Positions 1 to 4,750 of a stretch of 5,578 nt of DNA are shown here, piece after piece (the first letter of the stretch is position 1; every line of letters starts with the position of its first letter). The notes below the pieces were generated by a model. The model had not been told where the DNA came from. It searched no databases and saw only the letters and a program-made list of their open reading frames with translations. Source of the stretch: Thiothrix sp. (GTDB lineage: Bacteria > Pseudomonadota > Gammaproteobacteria > Thiotrichales > Thiotrichaceae); contig DRMA01000234.1 in NCBI GenBank assembly GCA_011375245.1, positions 1 through 5,578 of the forward strand. Reading direction: 5' to 3'. Made by a program: the position numbers and the translations under genes.

Positions 1-481
1 GACAATCATTACCTTGCACCTGCCATGCCTCACCATCCAAAATAATATTAGCGATACCGTTTTCAATGGGACTCTCTAGTTTTATTTCTTGGTTTAACAA
101 ATGCTTGCCTGGATAAGCAACTAAAAGATTTTTAAAAGCATCCTTTAAGCGTATAAAAAAACAAGTAACGACATCTCCCAAAAAAAAGACGAACAAAAAG
201 AAAATAGGCTGTAATTTCCAAAAAACAGTAGGCATTAACAAAACCGAAGCTGCTGTAAATATGGCTGCAATTAGCAGCCACAAGCCAACGTTACTAGGCT
301 TTATATCATCATAAAATTGCTTTGGGTCTGCAAATATTTCGATCAATGCACCCAATTTAGGGTTGATATATTGAAGATAAAGCCGCATTAAATGCCTTTT
401 CAAAAAAGCAAGTTTGTCTTTATAATCTTGTGACCACTTGCTTTGATTATTTTGTGCTACAGCCTCTGGTTTCGTTGACAT
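1..481 (-). CDS. Partial two-helix membrane protein with probable NfeD-like C-terminal domain
   Basis: The frame is open from an ATG at 481 to the left edge (160 codons plus one base), so the C-terminus is missing. Residues 1-65 are hydrophilic and presumably cytoplasmic. Two hydrophobic helices follow at about 66-84 and 91-111, with a short basic linker after them. From about residue 125 the pattern (LESPIENGIANIILDGEAWQVQ) resembles the start of the short OB-fold domain of NfeD-family proteins, where a 'pI-nG-g-h-dG-W-V' pattern is usual. That match is from memory of the family and only part of the domain is visible. NfeD-type proteins typically partner membrane stomatin/flotillin-like proteins, but nothing here shows that partner. 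The start is supported by AGGTG five bases upstream. It follows sctU by 245 bp, so it is probably transcribed separately. The long hydrophilic N-terminus is unusual for short NfeD proteins. An unrelated two-helix membrane protein is the alternative. The reading frame itself is secure; the family call is moderate. Confidence 0.5.
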   Translation of the reverse strand, partial: MSTKPEAVAQNNQSKWSQDYKDKLAFLKRHLMRLYLQYINPKLGALIEIFADPKQFYDDIKPSNVGLWLLIAAIFTAASVLLMPTVFWKLQPIFFLFVFFLGDVVTCFFIRLKDAFKNLLVAYPGKHLLNQEIKLESPIENGIANIILDGEAWQVQGNDC

Positions 482-484
482 ATA

Positions 485-489
485 CACCT
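485..489 (-). promoter_or_regulatory. Ribosome binding site of the NfeD-like gene
   Basis: On the minus strand AGGTG lies immediately before the ATG at 481, with the AGG core five bases from the start codon. This supports that ATG as the translation start of the partial membrane protein. Confidence 0.5.
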
Positions 490-603
490 ACTTATATTGT
501 TGACTCACTAATTAAATAGCCATCTACCTAATGCTTTAACGAAATTTACACGAAAGTCTCTCCTCTTTAACTGAGCTTTTTCTCCCTTTAGGGGTGAGTA
601 GTT

Positions 604-619
604 GACTCTGACCAGAGTC
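604..619. repeat. Perfect 7-bp inverted repeat, 2-nt spacer
   Basis: GACTCTG and CAGAGTC flank a two-base AC spacer, making a 16-bp dyad. Neither side has a T-tract, so it does not look like an intrinsic terminator. The symmetry and the location, about 123 bp upstream of the NfeD-like start and 107 bp past the sctU stop, would suit a regulator binding site. Only one copy is present and no regulator is identified. A chance palindrome of this size is possible. Confidence 0.5.
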
Positions 620-726
620 TAGCAAATCAACAACAAACCTCTTGAGTAAATACAGACCAAACGTAGTGATCATTTGATAATATGAGGATATTTCTACCAC
701 AGTATTTTCTATAAGCGGGTCAATAT

Positions 727-1773
727 TTACATTTGATCACCTTTTTGAATAGCTTTTGCAACCCGCTGAATAGAAGAATCAGGGATATACTGATCAATAA
801 TGCCATCATCTTCGAGTAACTGTACTAATGCTGGATCAGACACAATAGGCACACCTGATTTTTTTGCCATTCTAATAATATCACTACTCATTTTACTTCG
901 GCCTATCGCTAATAAAATAGGCAAAGGCATATCTTGTGTATACATCAATATTGCTGCTCGACCTAAGCCAGCAATAACAACACGTGATTGCTTTATCATT
1001 TCGCCTAAATCTTCACCCAAAATACGCCGTTGTTCTGATTTTCTTTGCCCTTTGATGAGAGGATCACCTTCTCTATTTTTATACTCGCGTTTTATCTCAT
1101 CCTTTGACATTCTTTGCTCTTTTTTGAAATTAGCTTTTTGATAAATAAGATCTAATAGTACAAGCGCAATAAGCAAAGGTAACAAAATAAATAACATCTT
1201 TTTTATCATGCTAAAGAGTATTGTCAACATACAATCAACATCACATAAATCAATATCATGCATATATTCCCGAATGGCAATACGAGTTATATAATAAATG
1301 ATAGCCGTCATCATTATTATTTTTAAGATAGAAAGCAAGGTTTTAACAAGCTGCTTCATCGAGAAAATGCGTTTAAAACCACTCATTGGGCTAATTTTTT
1401 CAGGCTTAGGCTTTATTGATTCAAATGAAATCAAAAACCCAAATTGAGAGACATTACCAATCACACTCGCAAGAAACATTAGTACAGAAAAAGGCAACAT
1501 CACACCCAAAATAATTTGTCTAAACCATAAATTAAAGGCATTTCCCATAGATTCCCGAAAGCTTATTTCATTATTATAAGCAGTAACATTGAGCATAAAA
1601 TCTTGAATGGTCTGTATAAACCAATCCCAAGCAAACCAAAAATAACCAAAAGCAAATAGAATCATAAACAATGGCACAAATTCTTCACTGCGTGCTACCT
1701 GCCCTTTTTCTCTAGCTTTACGTAGTTTTTCGGGAGTCGGTTCTTCCGTCTTATTACTCTTATCCTCACTCAT
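727..1773 (-). CDS. sctU: T3SS export apparatus switch protein SctU, lacking the NPTH motif
   Basis: SctU (YscU/SpaS/FlhB family) sits in the inner membrane around the base of the SctRST gate; its cytoplasmic domain controls the change from early to late substrates. The 348 residues are normal for the family. The N-terminus has the hallmark EEPTPEKLRKAREKGQVARSEE-type segment (about residues 10-31). Four membrane helices follow at roughly 31-55, 84-107, 143-167 and 186-211. The linker has the usual EYK-REGDP-IKG pattern (230-242). The C-terminal domain keeps VVIA, PLP and GVPIV, and the injectisome-like ending IIDQYIP. The family's autocleavage site NPTH should follow VVIA, but residues 269-272 are GLGR, and the segment up to PLP is about two residues shorter than in YscU. 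The key Asn and Pro are therefore absent and normal autocleavage is not expected. The ATG overlaps the sctT stop by 4 nt (ATGA), suggesting translational coupling. It is the last gene of the T3SS run. The injectisome ending and the sctQ linkage argue against flagellar FlhB. Confidence 0.5.
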   Translation of the reverse strand: MSEDKSNKTEEPTPEKLRKAREKGQVARSEEFVPLFMILFAFGYFWFAWDWFIQTIQDFMLNVTAYNNEISFRESMGNAFNLWFRQIILGVMLPFSVLMFLASVIGNVSQFGFLISFESIKPKPEKISPMSGFKRIFSMKQLVKTLLSILKIIMMTAIIYYITRIAIREYMHDIDLCDVDCMLTILFSMIKKMLFILLPLLIALVLLDLIYQKANFKKEQRMSKDEIKREYKNREGDPLIKGQRKSEQRRILGEDLGEMIKQSRVVIAGLGRAAILMYTQDMPLPILLAIGRSKMSSDIIRMAKKSGVPIVSDPALVQLLEDDGIIDQYIPDSSIQRVAKAIQKGDQM

Positions 1774-2555
1774 CGCAACATCGTATCCGTCATATTAAAT
1801 ACTTCATTGAAACGAAAAAAGCCCTCTCGCACATAGCGTGAAATATAAACAATATAAAAAACCAATAGCAGCATAGCAATACCACTTTTTATAGGCATCA
1901 CTAATAAAAAAACATTTAATTGCGGTACATAACGTGCAACAAAAGCAACCCCAAATTCCCCGATATACATTGTTGCAATAATAGGTGCAGCAACTAATGC
2001 GGCAAGTACAAAAATAGAGCCAAACTGACCAATAACAATCCCTACTGAATCAAGATTAAAATGTGGAAAATAGCTATGCACAGGCCATGCAAGATAACTT
2101 TCTAGCAGCACTTCGATTAACAATAAAAACCCGCCTGTTGAGAACAGCAGAACAACCGCTAACTTGACAAACAAATCACCTAAAGAAGAGGATTGATCAC
2201 TTAAAACAGGAGAAAATAACTGAGCACTCATACTACCGCGTTGTAAGTCTAGAAAAAAACCTGCTGACCCCATGACCCAAAAGGGAATGCCCAACATATA
2301 ACCAAAAATAAAACCAATAGCAATTTCTTTTATAATGATAAAAAAAATAAACGACAATTCAAAAGGTAACGTTGAAACAGTATCAACCGTCATGGGCACA
2401 GCAAACGCAGTAACAATAATCACTAACGCATTGCGTACCATCCCAGGAACTGTTTTACCACTAATAAAAGGTAAGGCTAAAAAAAATCCTAACACCCTTG
2501 GCATCGTTAATAATAAAGCTAATAGCCATGTATTTATTTGACCTGCATATGTCAT
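1770..2555 (-). CDS. sctT: T3SS export gate protein SctT
   Basis: SctT (YscT/SpaR/FliR family) is the single-copy subunit of the SctR5-S4-T1 export gate, through which unfolded substrates leave the cytoplasm. The 261 residues match the family length, and the protein is almost wholly hydrophobic with several membrane-embedded helices. Recognisable conserved stretches are KEIAIGFIFGYMLGIPFW (about 76-93), the GxxxDLQRGS segment (99-109) followed by FSP, and the highly conserved RYVPQLNVF--VMPIKSG (208-225). The ATG at 2555 lies 9 nt after the sctS stop; AAGG about eight bases upstream is a modest ribosome binding site. Its stop overlaps the sctU start by 4 nt. Gene order and injectisome-type neighbours distinguish it from flagellar FliR. 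I see no truncation or missing motif. Confidence 0.5.
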   Translation of the reverse strand: MTYAGQINTWLLALLLTMPRVLGFFLALPFISGKTVPGMVRNALVIIVTAFAVPMTVDTVSTLPFELSFIFFIIIKEIAIGFIFGYMLGIPFWVMGSAGFFLDLQRGSMSAQLFSPVLSDQSSSLGDLFVKLAVVLLFSTGGFLLLIEVLLESYLAWPVHSYFPHFNLDSVGIVIGQFGSIFVLAALVAAPIIATMYIGEFGVAFVARYVPQLNVFLLVMPIKSGIAMLLLVFYIVYISRYVREGFFRFNEVFNMTDTMLR

Positions 2556-2564
2556 CGCTAAGCC

Positions 2565-2834
2565 TTAGGGTTTAGGCATAAAGGGGATGGTAAACATATT
2601 GTTAGCAAACTCATAAAGTTCTGGTCCTAAAGCTCGCGCAACCACCGAGATAGTAATAATAATTCCTACCAACTTAAACACATGAGGCAATGTTTGTTCC
2701 TGAATACTGGTTAATGCCTGCAACAAACTAACAATCAAACCAATGATAGTTGCAACAGCCAATACAGGAAGCGATAGCTGAAGAATAAGCTGCAACGCTA
2801 AAGACGTTTGATGCGTTAAATAATTATGATCCAT
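2565..2834 (-). CDS. sctS: T3SS export gate protein SctS
   Basis: SctS (YscS/SpaQ/FliQ family) is the small two-helix hairpin subunit, four copies of which pack around SctR and SctT in the export gate. I start it at the ATG at 2834, giving 89 residues, close to the usual 86-90. The frame can be extended upstream only to a TTG at 2879 inside sctR, which would add 15 non-conserved residues. Conserved features are a first hydrophobic helix, then the GLIVSLLQALTSIQEQTLPH segment (about residues 31-50), typical of the family, then KLVGIIITI in the second helix. It begins just 2 nt after the sctR stop (TAA CA ATG), so it is probably translated by coupling from sctR; only a weak Shine-Dalgarno is visible. 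It is followed 9 nt later by sctT. The sequence looks complete and ordinary. Confidence 0.5.
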   Translation of the reverse strand: MDHNYLTHQTSLALQLILQLSLPVLAVATIIGLIVSLLQALTSIQEQTLPHVFKLVGIIITISVVARALGPELYEFANNMFTIPFMPKP

Positions 2835-2836
2835 TG

Positions 2837-3493
2837 TTATTGATAACTCATCACCAAACCATGCGTTAATTTTGACCAACCATCAATCAAAACAAACAGC
2901 AACACCTTAAAAGGCAAAGAAATCATAATAGGCGCAACCATAATCATCCCCATTGAGATAAGAATATTAGCAACAATTAAATCAATCACAACAAAAGGCA
3001 AATACAATAAAAAACCAATCTCAAAAGCAGAGGTCAACTCACTTACCAAAAAAGCGGAAGTCAGCACGAGAAGATGATCTTCAGTGGCTGTTTTTGCATA
3101 TTCTTCTGGCCATAATTTTTTTGTTGCATTAGAAAAAAATACCCGTTCTTTATCAGAAGAATGCCGCTTTAAAAAATCCTTAACAGGCATAATACTATCA
3201 CTAAGAGCCGCTTTTAATTCAGGGTTTTGTATATCGGTTAACACCACATTATGGCTTTCAAAACGATCATAAACACCTGATGCAACAGGTGCCATAATAA
3301 ACATGGAAAGAATAATTGCGATACCATTCATTGCCAAATTAGGTGGGGATTGCTGCAAACCAAGCGCACTTCGCACCATGTGCATAACCACTACAATTTT
3401 AAGAAATGAACTAATAAGAACCGCGATAAAAGGGGCTAAGCTCATAATACCCATCAACCCAATGAGCAGAATGGGATTAGGTAAGCTATCCAT
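2837..3493 (-). CDS. sctR: T3SS export gate protein SctR
   Basis: SctR (YscR/SpaP/FliP family) forms the pentameric core of the helical export gate in the inner membrane. The 218 residues match YscR-type proteins. Like non-flagellar members it shows no long cleavable signal peptide. The signature SSFLKIVVVMHMVRSALGLQ-QSPPN (about 28-52) is present with following NGIAIILSMFIMAP (56-69). A hydrophilic periplasmic region spans roughly 73-140. The second signature, PFVVIDLIVANILISMGM then PIMISLPFKVLLFVLIDGW (166-206), is intact. Hydrophobic helices lie near 7-28, 53-72, 143-180 and 184-205. The ATG overlaps the end of sctQ by 8 nt and has a good ribosome binding site, AGAAGG at 3499-3504, five bases upstream. 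This allows both coupled and independent initiation. It lies between sctQ and sctS in the canonical Q-R-S-T-U order. Confidence 0.5.
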   Translation of the reverse strand: MDSLPNPILLIGLMGIMSLAPFIAVLISSFLKIVVVMHMVRSALGLQQSPPNLAMNGIAIILSMFIMAPVASGVYDRFESHNVVLTDIQNPELKAALSDSIMPVKDFLKRHSSDKERVFFSNATKKLWPEEYAKTATEDHLLVLTSAFLVSELTSAFEIGFLLYLPFVVIDLIVANILISMGMIMVAPIMISLPFKVLLFVLIDGWSKLTHGLVMSYQ

Positions 3494-3785
3494 TAGAACC
3501 TTCTTTATTATTGACCGCAGCGTTAGTACTACCCACAGAGAACAATTGAGAAATTCTCACTCCTTTCTTACCATCAATATCCACTAACTCCCCTGTCCCG
3601 ATCACTTTATTATTTGATCGAATGGTTACCATTGGTGTAATTGGGTAGTTAAGGTCCACTACCGAACCTTGTATTAATTTTTGCACTTCATTAAATGGAA
3701 GGGTCACTTCACCTACATCAAAGGAAAGACGGACAGGAATATCATTAATATTATCCAGTACTTCATTTTGTATATCATCAGACAT
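3486..3785 (-). CDS. Possible internally initiated SctQ-C (SpoA2-only) product
   Basis: Codon 254 of sctQ is an ATG located just before the second SpoA domain. Translation from it would give a 99-residue protein carrying only SpoA2. In Yersinia YscQ and Salmonella SsaQ an internal start at the equivalent place yields a short SctQ-C that assembles with full-length SctQ. Here the preceding TGGA, about nine bases upstream, is only a fair ribosome binding site. The proposal therefore rests on position and length matching the known cases, not on a strong signal. Confidence 0.5.
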   Translation of the reverse strand: MSDDIQNEVLDNINDIPVRLSFDVGEVTLPFNEVQKLIQGSVVDLNYPITPMVTIRSNNKVIGTGELVDIDGKKGVRISQLFSVGSTNAAVNNKEGSNG

Positions 3786-4544
3786 TGTTATTATTCCAGA
3801 TTCAAGCACCAACTGCTTGTCAGTCACGATAGCTCTATAAACATGACCAGCACCATTGCGCAACAAAACACCATCACGTTCAATATCATCGCTTTCTAAT
3901 AAAATAATATCTGCCAAACTTACTTGAGCTAACTGCTGTAATGGCAAATCAATTCGACCTACTTCCAAGCAAAGCGTGGTGAGATGGTGCTGCCAAGGAT
4001 AAAAGGGGCGAGAGGGCCAATAGTCCATCATCTTCAATAGCTGTGTAGTTACTTTTTCATGGGCAACAATCAGAATGCTAATACCATGATTATTCGTATC
4101 AGTAAACTCAAAGCCAATAGACATATCATTCACTTGTGAGGGTTTATGCGTTAAAAAATTCATCACATGAATGGTTGTTTTTGTCTTATTAATAATTGGA
4201 TCTAACAAAGGTTTTAGAGCACGCTCAACAAGTTCAGCACGTAAGTCAACAGGAACTTTAGTGATATCACCATCATCTATAAATTCCTTAATTCGTTGTT
4301 CCAATGGCCACGCAGAAAACCAAACAGGAACAGGAATTCCTTCGACTTCAAATAAAATTCCAAACGTTAGCTTATTTTTTAAAACAGGTGCAGCAAGCAA
4401 CGTAATATTATAGCCAAATGTGTCATCGCCTAAAGACACAAAAATCGAGCGACACTTATGAGCCATCGTATTTTGCCAATGTAATAACAACCGATTTAGT
4501 TTAGATATAGGTATCAACGGATAATTTTTATTGATAGAAAGCAT
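3486..4544 (-). CDS. sctQ: T3SS cytoplasmic ring / sorting platform protein SctQ
   Basis: SctQ (YscQ/SpaO/SsaQ family) forms the cytoplasmic pods that, with SctK, SctL and the ATPase SctN, load substrates onto the export gate. The 352 residues are slightly long for the family. The N-terminal half (1-180) is poorly conserved, as is usual. Two SpoA (surface presentation of antigens) domains follow: the first at roughly 190-250 (CLEVGRIDLPLQQLAQVSLADIILL region), the second at about 262-335, with DIPVRLSFDVGEVTLPFNEV and the LDLNYPI-like VVDLNYP motif (296-301). An in-frame TAA lies three codons before the ATG at 4544, so this is the most upstream start; the Shine-Dalgarno is weak. It is the first gene of the run, behind a terminator, and its end overlaps sctR by 8 nt. 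The length and the tandem SpoA layout fit an injectisome SctQ better than flagellar FliM or FliN. A possible internal start at 3785 is listed separately. Confidence 0.5.
   Translation of the reverse strand: MLSINKNYPLIPISKLNRLLLHWQNTMAHKCRSIFVSLGDDTFGYNITLLAAPVLKNKLTFGILFEVEGIPVPVWFSAWPLEQRIKEFIDDGDITKVPVDLRAELVERALKPLLDPIINKTKTTIHVMNFLTHKPSQVNDMSIGFEFTDTNNHGISILIVAHEKVTTQLLKMMDYWPSRPFYPWQHHLTTLCLEVGRIDLPLQQLAQVSLADIILLESDDIERDGVLLRNGAGHVYRAIVTDKQLVLESGIITMSDDIQNEVLDNINDIPVRLSFDVGEVTLPFNEVQKLIQGSVVDLNYPITPMVTIRSNNKVIGTGELVDIDGKKGVRISQLFSVGSTNAAVNNKEGSNG
3499..3504 (-). promoter_or_regulatory. Ribosome binding site of sctR inside the end of sctQ
   Basis: AGAAGG on the minus strand lies five bases before the sctR ATG at 3493 and within the last codons of sctQ. 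It is the strongest Shine-Dalgarno in the T3SS gene run. It supports the 8-nt gene overlap as real. Confidence 0.5.
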
Positions 4545-4650
4545 TAGATGTTAATTGTACCTATTATTTTTTGTATTCAAGGCAAATAGTTAAACAGCAT
4601 TGTATTCTACTTACACAACTCATTAATATTGTAAAATGATAAACGGAAAC
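4545..4650 (-). promoter_or_regulatory. sctQ upstream region, probable promoter location (no box assigned)
   Basis: This AT-rich stretch lies between the terminator and the sctQ ATG, and is the natural place for the operon promoter because transcription from the upstream gene should end at 4651-4687. TACAAT hexamers on the minus strand at 4599-4604 and 4554-4559 resemble a -10 box. Neither has a well-spaced TTGACA-like partner, so no specific promoter is assigned. Confidence 0.5.
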
Positions 4651-4687
4651 AAAAAAATCCCCACTGGCAAACCAGTGAGGATTTTTT
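4651..4687 (-). terminator. Rho-independent terminator of the collagen-like gene
   Basis: Arms CACTGG and CCAGTG enclose a 4-nt loop. The stem is extended by TCC/GGA across one non-Watson-Crick position, and an A-tract and a T-tract flank it. In the minus-strand RNA the odd position is a U-G wobble pair and the hairpin is followed by seven U residues. In the plus-strand RNA the same position is a C-A mismatch. The element therefore works best for minus-strand transcription, ending the collagen-like gene 64 nt past its stop and insulating sctQ. It could act in both directions, but no plus-strand gene is present. Confidence 0.5.
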
Positions 4688-4750
4688 ACTCTAACTTTAC
4701 AGATCACTAAAAATTTCTAGTAATCCAATAGTGGAGTGGAGTAGAGAGGC

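Larger units (their letters stand above)
482..726. other. Intergenic region between sctU and the NfeD-like gene
   Basis: These 245 bases carry no convincing reading frame on either strand. They contain the inverted repeat at 604-619 and the ribosome binding site at 485-489. I see no T-tract hairpin that would serve as an intrinsic terminator for sctU. A strong purine-rich, Shine-Dalgarno-like stretch on the minus strand near 555-566 is followed only by GTG TAA, so it does not start a gene. A promoter for the downstream gene is expected here, but no clear -35/-10 pair stands out. Confidence 0.5.

Noticed and set aside
583..599. CTC...GAG hairpin as a sctU terminator
   Set aside because: The stem is short and needs mismatches and wobble pairs, and no T-tract follows in the minus-strand direction.
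2835..2879. An upstream TTG start for sctS adding 15 residues
   Set aside because: It lies within sctR, has no useful ribosome binding site and adds residues not typical of SctS; the ATG at 2834 gives the normal family length.
727..4544. Flagellar fliN-P-Q-R-flhB cluster
   Set aside because: The first gene is a 352-residue tandem-SpoA protein of SctQ type, and SctU ends with the injectisome-like IIDQYIP pattern; no flagellar gene is nearby.
4554..4580. TTGAAT and TACAAT as a sctQ promoter
   Set aside because: The spacing is only 15 bases and the transcript would start almost at the ATG, leaving little or no leader.
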